DNA of 64,000 nucleotides from Deltaproteobacteria bacterium (lineage in GTDB: Bacteria > Bdellovibrionota > FAC87 > UBA2466): NCBI GenBank assembly GCA_016196825.1, contig JACPWY010000024.1, positions 1 to 64,000 of the forward strand, written 5' to 3'. The notes below the pieces were generated by a model. The model saw only the letters and a list, made by a program, of their open reading frames with translations, was not told the DNA's origin and ran no database searches. Both the position numbers and the translations under genes were made by a program. Below are positions 1 through 8,645 of the stretch, piece after piece. Position 1 is the first letter of the stretch; every line of letters begins with the position of its first letter.

Positions 1-1
1 A

Positions 2-133
2 AAAAGACTGCCGCCGGAAGTCGCCCTCGAAGACTGGCTCAAAGATGCTCTCGACCAGATCTCTCAGAATCCCAAACTCAATATCTACGACCTGCTTCCA
101 CCCGAGCGGGGACCAGATCCCACCGGTAACTGA
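2..133 (+). CDS. C-terminal fragment of an unidentified protein
   Basis: An open frame runs in from the left edge of the window (frame starting at base 2) and stops at TGA 131-133. The 43 visible residues look like a natural protein tail: acidic and hydrophobic residues with ALEDWLKDAL and IYDLLPPE, then a proline-rich end. The family cannot be told from so little. It converges on the VOC gene and the two reading frames overlap by 49 bases. It may be a chance frame, but residue usage resembles real coding sequence. Confidence 0.4.
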   Translation, partial: KRLPPEVALEDWLKDALDQISQNPKLNIYDLLPPERGPDPTGN

Positions 134-567
134 GCCCTTACGTTTCTAGTTTCTTTTCGATTGACGAGCATTCCATTTTGAGAGGGTGACTGGGTCACCT
201 CCCAATGATTCCCATCGGGATCGATCAAGAGAAAACTCTTCTCCCCCCAAGGATGACTCTTCGGTGCTCCCTCGTGACTTCCGCCCAATTTGTCGTTGAG
301 TGATTCGTACCTCGTGAAAAACGCATCGACATCGCTCACCGTAATCCCCAGACTGAAAACCTTTCGCGACCCCGAAGCATCAAATGTCTTCGCGGTTTTC
401 CCAACCGGTCGAAAAAACGCCACCCGAAACCCACTTTTCAAAACAAACTCACTAAACTCTTTGTTTGCGAAGTAGGGCATAACCTCAAACACAGTTCCAA
501 AAAAACCGGTCATTCGCTCAACATCTTCAGTCGCCAAGGTCACATGCGAAATCGCCAAGGTAGCCAT
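85..567 (-). CDS. VOC (glyoxalase/bleomycin-resistance) family protein
   Basis: A 160-residue protein with the vicinal-oxygen-chelate layout. The N-terminal strand has HVTLATEDVERMTGFF, the middle has the VFSLGITVSDVDAFFTRY helix-strand unit, and the end has LLIDPDGNHWEVTQ, the usual last strand with its metal-ligand-type Glu. Proteins of this fold are metal-dependent isomerases, dioxygenases or drug-binding proteins; the substrate cannot be deduced. The domain is complete by about residue 130, and the last 30 residues, rich in Arg and Gly, overlap a frame on the other strand and are probably a non-functional tail. The start codon is ATG at 567 with no strong ribosome site. It stands alone, downstream of a palindromic repeat array. 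Confidence 0.8.
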   Translation of the reverse strand: MATLAISHVTLATEDVERMTGFFGTVFEVMPYFANKEFSEFVLKSGFRVAFFRPVGKTAKTFDASGSRKVFSLGITVSDVDAFFTRYESLNDKLGGSHEGAPKSHPWGEKSFLLIDPDGNHWEVTQSPSQNGMLVNRKETRNVRAQLPVGSGPRSGGSRS

Positions 568-616
568 TCCAAAAAACTACCACCCCTTCCACCCACTTTC
601 ACTCTGGGTTTTTGAA

Positions 617-666
617 GGGTGAGGTACCACCAGGGTGAGGTACCATACCACCAGGGTGAGGTACCA
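617..666. repeat. Three direct copies of GGGTGAGGTACCA
   Basis: The 13-mer GGGTGAGGTACCA occurs at 617-629, 633-645 and 654-666, spaced 16 and 21 bases apart. An inverted partial copy (TGGTACCTCAC) lies at 693-703. Each copy contains the self-palindromic GGTACC. The array fills the gap between the VOC gene and the lipoprotein gene. Confidence 0.85.
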
Positions 667-703
667 AGTTACTTTTCGGCCGAAAAGTAACTTGGTACCT
701 CAC
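656..703. terminator. Perfect 48-bp palindrome, possible terminator
   Basis: Bases 656-679 are the exact reverse complement of 680-703, a 24+24 palindrome with no loop bases, centred on CGGCCG. It lies 21 bases past the end of the minus-strand lipoprotein gene, where a terminator would be expected. There is no clear T-run outside the stem, although the stem itself carries TTTT. The sub-sequence GTTACTTTTCG recurs in the hairpin at 14610-14634. As DNA it could also extrude as a cruciform. Confidence 0.5.
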
Positions 704-724
704 ACCAGAACGTTACGTTCCTCC

Positions 725-1285
725 TCAATGGGCAGGGACAGGTGTCGGACTCGGATGAATCGCCGAGAGGAACGTCGCTATGAATGACTGGATCACAGGC
801 ACCAGGCTGATGATTGCCGAGATGATCGGGGCAAACTGGGGCGCCACGAACATCAGCACCGGCAGAATCAGGTTCGCCACGCTCAAGATCTTGCTGAGCA
901 CGGAACTGGCTGAACTGGGGCTACCGCCACTGGCGTTGACCATGCCATTGGCTAATGCCGGCACCGTCGTGGCACCGCCTTGGATCTGGCCGAGCAACGT
1001 GGTGAGGCCCGAGAGATCGAGCGACGCCTTGGCGTGACCGTTCAGACTGCCCTGGTTTTCTTGGATGATGCGAATCAGCTCTTCAGCTGAAAGATCGCTC
1101 TTGTCACCGGTGACAGCGGTCCCACCCTCTTCCATTGGCATCGCAGCGAGATTTTTCATCGCATCGTTGGCCGACATCGGCGCGACACCCCCGGACTGGG
1201 TAGCCTGTGACGAGAGATTCATACGGCCGCAGCTGCTCACGATAAAGGCAACAGCGACTAAGGTCGCAAGTATAGGTTTCCTCAT
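725..1285 (-). CDS. Predicted lipoprotein of unknown function
   Basis: This 186-residue protein begins with a lipoprotein signal: MRKPILATLVAVAFIVSSC, with the lipobox SSC placing Cys19 as the lipidated residue. A strong ribosome site (GAGGAG) sits about 8 bases before ATG 1285. The middle is rich in Ala, Gly, Ser and Thr. Near residues 135-175 there is a hydrophobic stretch (VANLILPVLMFVAPQFAPII followed by more aliphatic residues) that could be an amphipathic or membrane helix pair. No family was recognised. It is a single gene; its upstream 160 bases (1286-1445) hold no gene and no promoter I would defend. Confidence 0.8.
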   Translation of the reverse strand: MRKPILATLVAVAFIVSSCGRMNLSSQATQSGGVAPMSANDAMKNLAAMPMEEGGTAVTGDKSDLSAEELIRIIQENQGSLNGHAKASLDLSGLTTLLGQIQGGATTVPALANGMVNASGGSPSSASSVLSKILSVANLILPVLMFVAPQFAPIISAIISLVPVIQSFIATFLSAIHPSPTPVPAH

Positions 1286-1445
1286 TTTTTCGACTCCTCT
1301 TTTAGAGCTTTGTAGAGTTATTGGGTGACTAGGACGTACCGGACTGGCTGAGAGCTGACGTGAGCAGTGAGCTGGAGTAGAAACAGTCTAATGCAGAATC
1401 CGACATGGCTTAATGATGGGAATGTGGAGCCTTCGGCACAATTCA

Positions 1446-1647
1446 TCCCTCAGCTCGGTTGGGTTTGCTCAATCGGCGAGGGGATTTTGGCTGTCCGCGA
1501 GGACGCACAAGAGAGGCCCCGGAGGCGTGTTTACCAGAACCGGAACATGCCACCGGGCATGTTCCGGCATCTCCGAGCCGAGCGCGGAGGACGAAGTGGA
1601 CGGCCAAAAGCACCCGCCCAGGGAGTAAACGCAACCGAGCTGAGGGA
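1446..1647. repeat. Large hairpin element, copy 1 (family 1, long-apex subtype)
   Basis: Terminal arms 1446-1461 and 1632-1647 are perfect 16-bp inverted repeats (TCCCTCAGCTCGGTTG on the left). The similarity extends one mismatch further outwards. Inside are a second stem (TTTTGGCTGTCC against GGACGGCCAAAA), two same-strand GAGGACG motifs at 1499-1505 and 1587-1593, and a central hairpin CCGGAACATGCC/GGCATGTTCCGG. The inner 97 bases match the copy at 58039-58240, reversed, with about six differences. The stop codon of the methyltransferase gene (1648-1650) abuts the right end. Open frames within it are by-products of the repeat and show no protein-like features. Confidence 0.9.
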
Positions 1648-2529
1648 TTAATGGGACAGACGCTTCTGAAGGAGCAACAATCGATAGGTCTTGTACTGTG
1701 AAAAGCTCTCTGCCGTGAGTGTGCCCTGAAAATACTTGCTGTCGAGCTTGGCAAATCGGATTCTGAACTTCCAGGCTAGGAATTTGTACAGGCTCGGATG
1801 GCGTGACTCGATAAAGCGGCAGATGATGTCCTTCACCGGCCGAGCGGTAGTGTCAAGGAGCTGGCCAAACATCCCCATGGTTGGCGCGGTCTCAGTGGTG
1901 ATGTCTTGATCGCTGACAAGGGTCATTGGAAGCCTCTCAAGCAGCCCACGAAACTCACCGATGAAATGCCCGCCTCCGAGTGGCCCCTCAGGGCCAGCGG
2001 TCTTCTTGAAGAAGTCGGAAATGAGAATGTGGCCGCCGGGGTTGAGGACGCTGATGGCCTTTTTGAGAGCGAGCTCCATATTCACGTACTGAAAACTCTC
2101 ACTAAACAAGACAAGATCATATTTCCGATCGGGCTCACAACTCTCAATGGTGGAGGGGTAAAGGGTGACCTTCTCTCCGAGTCTCTCCTGAATTTTGGCG
2201 GAGAGGTAAAGGCTTGGTGAGACGCAATCGACGTTGTAGCCGCGGGCGATCAGGCGCTCGGCCTGTTTGCCGCTCCCAGCGCCGACATCCAAAATAGTTT
2301 TCACGCCCGGTGGGATGCGGTTGAGAAGAAAAAGCGAGTAACGTTCTTGGGCCTCGGCGAAATTGCGAAGTGTCGGTGCAAGACTGTCGGTCCATAGGCC
2401 GTAGTGCAGGTCTTCAAACCCAAAGAGCTCAGCGCCTAATATTTGGCCTATCGCAAGGCCAACATCCTTTGAATCGACGACTTCCATGTTTCTAAAATCT
2501 ACTGCAAGGAGGCAGGTCTCGCCAAGCAT
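1648..2529 (-). CDS. SAM-dependent class I methyltransferase
   Basis: A 293-residue protein with the Rossmann-type methyltransferase core. Motif I is TILDVGAGSGKQAERLI at about residues 78-94. The post-motif acidic position is VDCVSPS, motif II-like is YDLVLFSESFQYVNMELAL, and the motif III region is LNPGGHILISDFF. The layout fits small-molecule methyltransferases such as the UbiE/ubiquinone group, but the substrate is unknown. The ATG at 2529 gives an extra 14 residues compared with an internal ATG at 2487; neither has a convincing ribosome site, so the start is uncertain. The gene ends exactly at a hairpin element, and its last codons lie beside the repeat arm. Confidence 0.85.
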   Translation of the reverse strand: MLGETCLLAVDFRNMEVVDSKDVGLAIGQILGAELFGFEDLHYGLWTDSLAPTLRNFAEAQERYSLFLLNRIPPGVKTILDVGAGSGKQAERLIARGYNVDCVSPSLYLSAKIQERLGEKVTLYPSTIESCEPDRKYDLVLFSESFQYVNMELALKKAISVLNPGGHILISDFFKKTAGPEGPLGGGHFIGEFRGLLERLPMTLVSDQDITTETAPTMGMFGQLLDTTARPVKDIICRFIESRHPSLYKFLAWKFRIRFAKLDSKYFQGTLTAESFSQYKTYRLLLLQKRLSH

Positions 2530-2566
2530 TTGTGCCCCGCGTGAGGCCTGTGTTAGAAGTTGGGAG

Positions 2567-3076
2567 ATGAAAAATGTGCTTTTCCTCGCATTAGTCTCAC
2601 TTTCCTCATGGGCCGCGGTCTACTCAACGGGGCCCATTCGCCTCCAGTATGACGATTCCCACTGGCGCATCGGCGCTGCGCACAATGACAAGGGCAACGC
2701 CCAGAGCGAGGTACTCGTAGGGCTTGAAGAGAAGGAGAGCTTTGAGCGTTACCACTCCCGCTTCACGGTCGTCGCCGAAGATGTGTCAAAATTCCACACT
2801 GAGACTCCGGCTGGCTTGAAGAAGTACTATCGAAGCGTCGGCGAATTCTTGACCAACCAACGGTTTCAAATCACCAATCGCAAAGACACTCAGTTGGGAG
2901 GGCGCGCGGCCTATGAGATCACGGCAAACCAGCGCGATTTTGGATTGGGCTACCGCCAATGGGTGGTGGTCGAGGGCAACAAGGCCTATCTCATGACCGC
3001 CTCAACTCGACTCTCCAAATTCGATGAAAAGGCTCCCGCACTGACGGCGATGGCCGAAAGTTTTAACCTGAAGTAG
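2567..3076 (+). CDS. Exported PsbP/DcrB-like protein
   Basis: The 169-residue product starts with a Sec signal peptide (MKNVLFLALVSLSSWAAVYS); this start is preferred over one 27 codons upstream, which would run into the methyltransferase gene. The mature part has the pattern of PsbP-like/DUF1795 proteins: a short strand ending in DDSHWRI, a central QLGGRAAYEITANQ, then VVVEGNKAYLMTAST, and a final helix-strand ending MAESFNLK. Such proteins are periplasmic or lipid-anchored and of mostly unknown function. It lies in a divergent pair with the methyltransferase, 37 bases apart. Confidence 0.7.
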   Translation: MKNVLFLALVSLSSWAAVYSTGPIRLQYDDSHWRIGAAHNDKGNAQSEVLVGLEEKESFERYHSRFTVVAEDVSKFHTETPAGLKKYYRSVGEFLTNQRFQITNRKDTQLGGRAAYEITANQRDFGLGYRQWVVVEGNKAYLMTASTRLSKFDEKAPALTAMAESFNLK

Positions 3077-3215
3077 CGGTTCAGCCAGCCGCTCAAGATT
3101 TAGACTCTCCCACGACTGTATTCCTTTGGTGACCACGCACGCGGCGAGCGGCCGCGTCTTTGCATTACTTGTGTTCAACGCGAGTCGGTCACACCCAAAA
3201 TTCGAGGAAGACCAT

Positions 3216-4487
3216 ATGAAGATCATTTTCTGCGCCGTGATGATGGCCGTTTTGCCTGCATTCGAAGCTTTGGCGGAGGGCCATGACACCACATCCGTCT
3301 CTCTTTCCGGCCGGGAGCTTGGAGACACGGTCATCCGGATCACAAATGGCGGGCAAGGACCGAAAAACGCGAGTGAACGCCAGTTGTTCGTCGAAATGGG
3401 AGAGCGCACTGAGAGCCACAAGCTCCTCGTGGACCTCCTCACAAAATATGGAATGACCCCGGAGCAGGTCATCCAGCGTTTGAATCTCGGGCATGACTCA
3501 AGCATCAAAGACCCGAGCTGGGACGAAGTGGCGTGGGTCGCCGTGGGAATCGGTGGTGGTGCGAACTACATCCGGGAACTCACTGCTCTTCAGAAGGCGA
3601 ACCCCGATGACCCCTTTCTGAAGAAATTGATGTGGGCTCGTCGGTGGGAGTCTTTCACTGCCGAGCAAGTGCGCTCGTATCACAGTGCAGAATGGCCTCA
3701 GTATCAGGAATTCGCGAAGGCCCGGGCGAAGTGGCTCAGTCGTTCTGTAAAGGACGAAACACTACTCAGTCAAATTGTGGTCAGTGATGGGCACGGAAAC
3801 CTAGTCGTGAAACCGGGCTCTAAAGATCGGGCAACAAGTTTTGTGAGAAACGATCTGCGGCCGTCCGATTGGTACCGGGGGGAATCGACCGGGTGGAAAC
3901 AGAGAGCTCTTTTTCTTCATAACCAAATTGTGGCAAAAGGCGAAATCTCTGAGGTGGACGCGAAGAGTCTCATCGATCCTCGCTGTCTATTTCCCAGTGG
4001 GATGGACTCCTCGAACTTGGACGAGGTTCTCCGGTTCAATGTCGAATGTGAAGCCGAACACGAGGTGGTGAGACTCGTGAATCTCCATCGAGCGCGCAAT
4101 GGCAAACAGCCTGTCAGTTATAATCGAGAGGTGTCCTACATAGCGCGGGAACTCGCGAATAAACACGGCTACGTCGTGCACAATCGATTCCCAATGCAAT
4201 ATATGAAAGACTACGACACACTCTTTCCCGGTAAACGAAAATATCTCTTTAGAGCTGAGAATGCGTATATGAAATTTGACCAAGGTTGGACTGCCAAGGA
4301 GATCGCCTTTAATTTGCAAGAGTCTCAGGCGGCAGGGAGCGACAAATGGCCGCGGGGCTGGAGCTTTCACCCTGGCCACGCCGGTAACGTTCTGACGGAT
4401 TGCAAAGAGGTCGCCGTTGGGGTGGCCATTGATCCCGTGACGAAAGAAACGGTGGGGTACGAAATCTTTATCGATCCGATGCCCTAG
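3216..4487 (+). CDS. Exported protein with C-terminal CAP (SCP) domain
   Basis: The start at ATG 3216 is supported by GAGGAAG seven bases upstream and by the signal peptide MKIIFCAVMMAVLPAFEALA, giving 423 residues. The first two thirds (about residues 25-275) are not recognised. The last 150 residues form a CAP/SCP/PR-1-type domain: an N-terminal helix VVRLVNLHRARNGKQPV, a His in KHGYVVHNRF, the Glu in FRAENAYM, and the closing SFHPGHAGNVL with VAVGVAID. These match the His-Glu-Glu-His cavity residues of the family. The role is unknown; CAP proteins are extracellular. It overlaps the convergent glycosyltransferase gene by 4 bases. Confidence 0.8.
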   Translation: MKIIFCAVMMAVLPAFEALAEGHDTTSVSLSGRELGDTVIRITNGGQGPKNASERQLFVEMGERTESHKLLVDLLTKYGMTPEQVIQRLNLGHDSSIKDPSWDEVAWVAVGIGGGANYIRELTALQKANPDDPFLKKLMWARRWESFTAEQVRSYHSAEWPQYQEFAKARAKWLSRSVKDETLLSQIVVSDGHGNLVVKPGSKDRATSFVRNDLRPSDWYRGESTGWKQRALFLHNQIVAKGEISEVDAKSLIDPRCLFPSGMDSSNLDEVLRFNVECEAEHEVVRLVNLHRARNGKQPVSYNREVSYIARELANKHGYVVHNRFPMQYMKDYDTLFPGKRKYLFRAENAYMKFDQGWTAKEIAFNLQESQAAGSDKWPRGWSFHPGHAGNVLTDCKEVAVGVAIDPVTKETVGYEIFIDPMP

Positions 4488-5665
4488 GCGGTCTGGTAGG
4501 CGGCGAGTGTGGCGGCGATGTGGCGAGAGCGAGTGTAGGTGTTTTTCATCAGGTCAGCGCCTGCCGAGCCGAACGTGTGGCGCTTCGCAGGATCGCTCAA
4601 GAGTTCGTGAATTTTCTGAGCTATGTCATTCTCATCACCGCGAGCGGCAAGAAGCCCTGTCTTTCCCGAAAGAATTGTTTCATTGAGGCCCGGCACATCA
4701 AAGCCGACCACCGGTATGCCAAGAGCGCTTGCCTCGGCTGCGGCCAGACCGAACGATTCGGGGCCCAAGTTGGGTTGAAGAAAAAGCGCGCTGCTCCTGA
4801 TGACAGAGTGCAGTTTCGTGCGCGGGAGAGCGCCCCGAAACGCGACTCTGCCCGCGAGCGCCAGTGTTTGGGTGAGTCCTTCGAGTTTGGCGCGTTCGGG
4901 CCCTTCGCCAGCGATCCAAAGGGTCCAGGGGTCGGATTCAATTTTCTTGAGAGCGCGCAGTACGCGATCGATCCCCTTCATGGGGACGAGGCGGCTGGCG
5001 ATGGTCATGAGATTGGCGGGCGAATGGGCGAGTGTCGTTGCCGTGATCAAGGGCACCGGATTGGGGACGAGGTTCACGTTCTTCCAACCCTCGGCCTTCA
5101 AGAGGTCGCAGATGTAACGACTGGGCCCAAGAACAGAAGCGATCCTCTGGTGGCTTTTTTTACGAGCGAGATATTCATGTACGGCGTGCGCGCGCCGGAT
5201 ATCGTCTTTCAGATAGTTGAGGCAGCCGAAGCGCTTGTTGTAGGCGAGGCACATCCACCCGCTACGTTTTTCACAGACCTTGTCTCCCAAGATCACTCGA
5301 CAACTCGAAGGGCTCGTAGTGGCAACTGTGTGTGATGTCAAAACAACGTGGTACCGGGCTAAGATTGGCTCGAGAATCTTCGGGTCGAGCTGATCCATAA
5401 GATGAATGATGTCTGGCGAGAATGTTTGGGCTAATCGCAGCAGGCGGTCGTTGGTTTCGCGCACAAGCGTTCGTGACGAAAAGGAGTTGATGGCAAAGAG
5501 GCTATCCAGGAAATCGCCGGGGAACGCGGGGAGGGGACCCGAGCCGCGGCCCGCGACAAAATGCACTGTATGCCCGGCCTCCGTGAGCCCTTCACCGGTC
5601 TCCTTCACCACCTGCTCCGTGCCGTAGCTTTCACCGATGGTCGGCGTCAAAATGAGAATTCGCAC
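4484..5665 (-). CDS. Glycosyltransferase, GT4-type (GT-B fold)
   Basis: A 393-residue, two-domain glycosyltransferase. The N-terminal domain has LTPTIGESYGTEQVVKETG, the usual glycine-rich acceptor loop; GTEQVV is typical of GT4 enzymes. The C-terminal domain has ASRLVPMKGIDRVLRAL, LWIAGEGPERAKLEGL, VAFRGALPRTKL and the donor-binding FGLAAAEASALGIPVVG with an EAxAxGxP motif. A Cys-containing insertion (KVCEKRSGWMCLAYNKRFGC) is seen around residues 130-155. It starts with GTG at 5665, 41 bases from the divergent ribD start. A TACAAT box at 5673-5678 on this strand would give a nearly leaderless mRNA. It probably acts on envelope or capsule sugars. Confidence 0.87.
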   Translation of the reverse strand: MRILILTPTIGESYGTEQVVKETGEGLTEAGHTVHFVAGRGSGPLPAFPGDFLDSLFAINSFSSRTLVRETNDRLLRLAQTFSPDIIHLMDQLDPKILEPILARYHVVLTSHTVATTSPSSCRVILGDKVCEKRSGWMCLAYNKRFGCLNYLKDDIRRAHAVHEYLARKKSHQRIASVLGPSRYICDLLKAEGWKNVNLVPNPVPLITATTLAHSPANLMTIASRLVPMKGIDRVLRALKKIESDPWTLWIAGEGPERAKLEGLTQTLALAGRVAFRGALPRTKLHSVIRSSALFLQPNLGPESFGLAAAEASALGIPVVGFDVPGLNETILSGKTGLLAARGDENDIAQKIHELLSDPAKRHTFGSAGADLMKNTYTRSRHIAATLAAYQTA

Positions 5666-5706
5666 CCTTGCTATTGTAACAAATGGGGGTGTGGTAAGAG
5701 TCGCTT

Positions 5707-6765
5707 GTGGACGCCAAGTACCTGAAATTAGCTCTAGAAGAGGCCCTTAAGCGAAAAGGCTTCACCGCGCCAAACCCGGCCGTTGGGGCTGTGGTCGTGC
5801 GCAATGGCGAGTTTGTGGCCGCGGGCACCCATTGGGAGCGGGGTAAGCCCCATGCTGAAGTCGATGCCCTTTTGAAAGCTGGCGCGCGGGCCCAGGGGGC
5901 GACGCTCTATGTGACGCTCGAACCCTGCAACCACCAGGGCCTGACTCCTCCGTGCACTGAGCGCGTGCTTGAGTCGGGAATTCAGCGGGTTGTGTATGCC
6001 TTTTCCGATCCGAACCCCCATGTGAAAGGGGGCGGTACTCTGCGGCTGCGGGAAAATGGTGTTGTGGTGGAACGCCTGGCCCTTCCGGAGATCGACGCCT
6101 TTTACCAGAGCTATGCCAGGTGGGTGACGACGGGTCGTCCGACGGTGCACCTCAAACTGGCCATGACTCTTGATGGCAAGATCGCAGGGCCCGACGGGCG
6201 ACGCGAGAAAATCTCCGGGCCGGCCTTCGATGAGTTTTCCCACCTCAACCGACGACGATCGGATGCCATTCTCACGACCGCCCAAACCATTTTGAACGAC
6301 AATCCTCGCTTTGACGTGCGAGCGCCCGTTGAGCCGTGCCGAAAACGAGTGTATGTGCTCGACTCCGAGCTGCGTCTTTTGCCCAGGCCCGATCTCAACG
6401 TTTTTTCGCACGCCAAGGAGCTTGTGATCTTCCACCGTGGGCCCGAGGAGAGGTCGCGGGACCGGGCGCGCCTTGTCGCGGTGCCTCGCTGTGACGATGC
6501 CATGGATCTTGTCACAACTCTCAAGACCATAGGCCAAGAAGGGGTGCATGATCTTTGGGTGGAGTGTGGGGCGCGGCTCACGCAGCGCTTATGGTCTTTG
6601 GATCTCGTCGATGAAATGATCATTGCGGTCGCGCCTAAGTTTTTGGGGCCAGACGCTTTGGCCGCCCCGGGCGACCTGTCTTTCACGGGGCGAGAGGTCC
6701 AATGGCGTATTTTGGGTGACGATGCTATCTGTACCGTGAGGAGACATGTTCACAGGAATTGTTGA
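5707..6765 (+). CDS. ribD: Bifunctional riboflavin deaminase/reductase RibD
   Basis: A 352-residue protein, the usual length for RibD, catalysing the second and third steps of the riboflavin pathway from the GTP side. The N-terminal deaminase has the zinc site: HAEVDALL, then TLYVTLEPCNHQGLTPPCTERV with the two Cys ligands. The C-terminal reductase begins at about residue 145 (TVHLKLAMTLDGKIA), with SDAILTTAQTILNDNPRFDVR and a C-terminal VECGARL segment. The start is GTG at 5707. It heads the ribD-ribE-ribBA-ribH operon and overlaps ribE by 20 bases. No FMN riboswitch was seen in the short leader. Confidence 0.95.
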   Translation: MDAKYLKLALEEALKRKGFTAPNPAVGAVVVRNGEFVAAGTHWERGKPHAEVDALLKAGARAQGATLYVTLEPCNHQGLTPPCTERVLESGIQRVVYAFSDPNPHVKGGGTLRLRENGVVVERLALPEIDAFYQSYARWVTTGRPTVHLKLAMTLDGKIAGPDGRREKISGPAFDEFSHLNRRRSDAILTTAQTILNDNPRFDVRAPVEPCRKRVYVLDSELRLLPRPDLNVFSHAKELVIFHRGPEERSRDRARLVAVPRCDDAMDLVTTLKTIGQEGVHDLWVECGARLTQRLWSLDLVDEMIIAVAPKFLGPDALAAPGDLSFTGREVQWRILGDDAICTVRRHVHRNC

Positions 6766-7342
6766 TCACTTGGCCAGGCTCGAAGAGGTGAAGCCTCAAG
6801 GAACGGGTCTATTGCTTCGCCTTAAGACTCGCTTTTCTCAATTCACCCCAGGCGAAAGCCTCGCTATCGACGGGACCTGTCTCACCGTCGTGGATTTTGG
6901 GTCGGATTGGTTTGATGTGCAGCTGTCTGTTGAGACCCTTGATACGACCATTGCGCGCAGTTATCAGGTCGGCGGCCTGTGCAATCTCGAGCGTGCGTTG
7001 CGGGTGGGCGACGCGCTCGGTGGTCACTTTGTTTCTGGCCATGTTGATGGCACGGCCAACGTGACGCGGGTCGGGGTGGACGGGGACTATCGCGAAATTG
7101 CCTTTGAGGCTCCCTGTGACCTCATGATGGAAAAGGGATCGGTGACCCTGAACGGTGTTAGTCTCACTGTGAATACAGTCGATAGGGTCGCGCAGCAATT
7201 CACCGTGATGCTCATTCCTCACACGCTCGAACGAACTAATCTCAAGATGCTCAAGGCCGGTGATCGGGTGAATGTTGAATTTGATCTCTTTTATAAAATG
7301 GTGCGGGACCAATTGAGCCACTGGAAGGGAACCGTATGTTAG
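6746..7342 (+). CDS. ribE: Riboflavin synthase alpha subunit RibE
   Basis: A 198-residue protein made of two tandem lumazine-binding barrels. The first begins [14 protein letters not shown], the second near residue 98 with [13 protein letters not shown]. Landmarks are [38 protein letters not shown] in the first barrel and [20 protein letters not shown] in the second. The enzyme turns two molecules of dimethyl-ribityllumazine into riboflavin. It starts inside the end of ribD and overlaps ribBA by 7 bases, so translation is probably coupled. Some databases name this gene ribC. Confidence 0.95.
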   Translation: MFTGIVDHLARLEEVKPQGTGLLLRLKTRFSQFTPGESLAIDGTCLTVVDFGSDWFDVQLSVETLDTTIARSYQVGGLCNLERALRVGDALGGHFVSGHVDGTANVTRVGVDGDYREIAFEAPCDLMMEKGSVTLNGVSLTVNTVDRVAQQFTVMLIPHTLERTNLKMLKAGDRVNVEFDLFYKMVRDQLSHWKGTVC

Positions 7343-8541
7343 ACACAATCAAGGATGTTTTAGAGGATATCAAGAACGGCAAGATGGTGATCCTTGTCGA
7401 TGATGAGGATCGCGAGAATGAGGGTGATCTTGTCATCGCCGCGGAGAAGGTGACCAAGGAATCGATCAACTTCATGGCTACCCAAGGGCGTGGTCTGATT
7501 TGTCTTGCGATGTCGGGCGATGACATCGATCGCTTGGGACTCCCAATGATGGTGAAGAATAACGCCTCCCCTTATCAGACGGCGTTCACAGTTTCGATTG
7601 AGGCGGCCTCAGGCGTGACGACGGGCATCTCAGCGGCCGACCGAGCCCACACCGTGGCCGTGGCGGTTGATCCCAATTCCGGGCCGCGCGAACTCGTGAG
7701 CCCGGGCCACGTTTTCCCGCTGAGGGCCAAAGAGGGCGGAGTCCTTGTGCGCGCGGGGCAGACGGAGGGCAGCGTGGATCTGGCGCGCCTGGCGGGGCTC
7801 AAACCCAGTGGCGTCATCTGTGAAATCATGAATGACGATGGAACGATGGCGCGGATGCCGCAGCTTCTGGGTTTTGCAAAGAAGCATGGCCTGCGCATCG
7901 CCTCTATCAACGAGCTCATCAAGTATCGTATGGAGCATGAGTGCTTGGTGAAAGAGGTCGCCAACGCTCGCCTGCCCATCGAGGCGCTTGGCGAATTTCG
8001 CATTCGCGTTTTTGAGAGCACGATCGATGGAAGCCAGCACGTGGTATTGAGCCACGGCGAGATCGATCCCGCGAAACCCACCTTGGTGCGCGCCCACTCG
8101 GAATGTCTCACAGGTGACACTCTCGGGTCGTCGCGTTGTGATTGTGGCTGGCAACTTTCAGTCTCATTGGAAAAGATCGCCAAAGAGGGAGGCGTTCTCC
8201 TCTATATGCGACAGGAGGGGCGGGGAATCGGGCTCGCCAACAAAATCAAGGCCTATGCGCTTCAGGACACCGGGCTCGACACCGTTGAGGCCAACCATCG
8301 GTTGGGTTTCAGGGAGGATCAGCGCGATTACGGAATCGGCTCCCAGATTTTGCGTTTCATTGGACTTAAGCAAATTCGCCTTCTCACGAATAACCCTCGC
8401 AAGATTTACGGCATCAGCGGATTTGGTCTAGAAATCGTCGAGCGCGTCCACATCGAGATGAAGCCCACGGTGGAAAACGAAGGCTACCTCAAGACGAAAA
8501 GGGACAAATTAGGCCATCTTCTCCGCTTTCCACTCCAATGA
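7336..8541 (+). CDS. ribBA: Bifunctional DHBP synthase/GTP cyclohydrolase II RibBA
   Basis: A 401-residue fusion. The first half is 3,4-dihydroxy-2-butanone-4-phosphate synthase: acidic loop [17 protein letters not shown], then [11 protein letters not shown], and [20 protein letters not shown]. The second half is GTP cyclohydrolase II with the zinc site [20 protein letters not shown] (three Cys), [19 protein letters not shown], and TNNPRKI. All key residues of both domains appear intact, so both activities are expected. The two activities start both branches of riboflavin synthesis. The ATG overlaps the ribE end, and ribH follows after 104 bases. Confidence 0.95.
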   Translation: MLDTIKDVLEDIKNGKMVILVDDEDRENEGDLVIAAEKVTKESINFMATQGRGLICLAMSGDDIDRLGLPMMVKNNASPYQTAFTVSIEAASGVTTGISAADRAHTVAVAVDPNSGPRELVSPGHVFPLRAKEGGVLVRAGQTEGSVDLARLAGLKPSGVICEIMNDDGTMARMPQLLGFAKKHGLRIASINELIKYRMEHECLVKEVANARLPIEALGEFRIRVFESTIDGSQHVVLSHGEIDPAKPTLVRAHSECLTGDTLGSSRCDCGWQLSVSLEKIAKEGGVLLYMRQEGRGIGLANKIKAYALQDTGLDTVEANHRLGFREDQRDYGIGSQILRFIGLKQIRLLTNNPRKIYGISGFGLEIVERVHIEMKPTVENEGYLKTKRDKLGHLLRFPLQ

Positions 8542-8570
8542 ATTCCTCAAAAGGAAAGCTCCACCTTCTG
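8542..8570 (+). other. Imperfect hairpin after ribBA
   Basis: ATTCCTCAAAAGGAA at 8542-8556 begins directly after the ribBA stop, and CAAAAGG can pair with CCTTCTG (one mismatch) at 8564-8570. The same 15-mer opens the clear terminator hairpin at 40884-40915. It may be a weakened terminator or an attenuating hairpin between ribBA and ribH. The 75 bases that follow contain AAGGAG, the ribosome site of ribH. Confidence 0.4.
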
Positions 8571-8645
8571 CTGCGCGGCAAAAACGTTGTGGTTTGGGGG
8601 AATATTGGGTTTAATGAGACTCTAGATTTTCTTTAAGGAGAACAC

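Noticed and set aside
1367-1754. Several open frames on both strands across the hairpin element
   Set aside because: They follow the palindromic repeat, have skewed Arg/Pro/Gly content and no recognisable domain; the same happens in the other copies (for example 57961-58236 and 60437-60574).
5666-5706. FMN riboswitch before ribD
   Set aside because: Only 41 bases separate ribD from the divergent gene, far too short for the roughly 140-base RFN element, and none of its conserved segments is seen.
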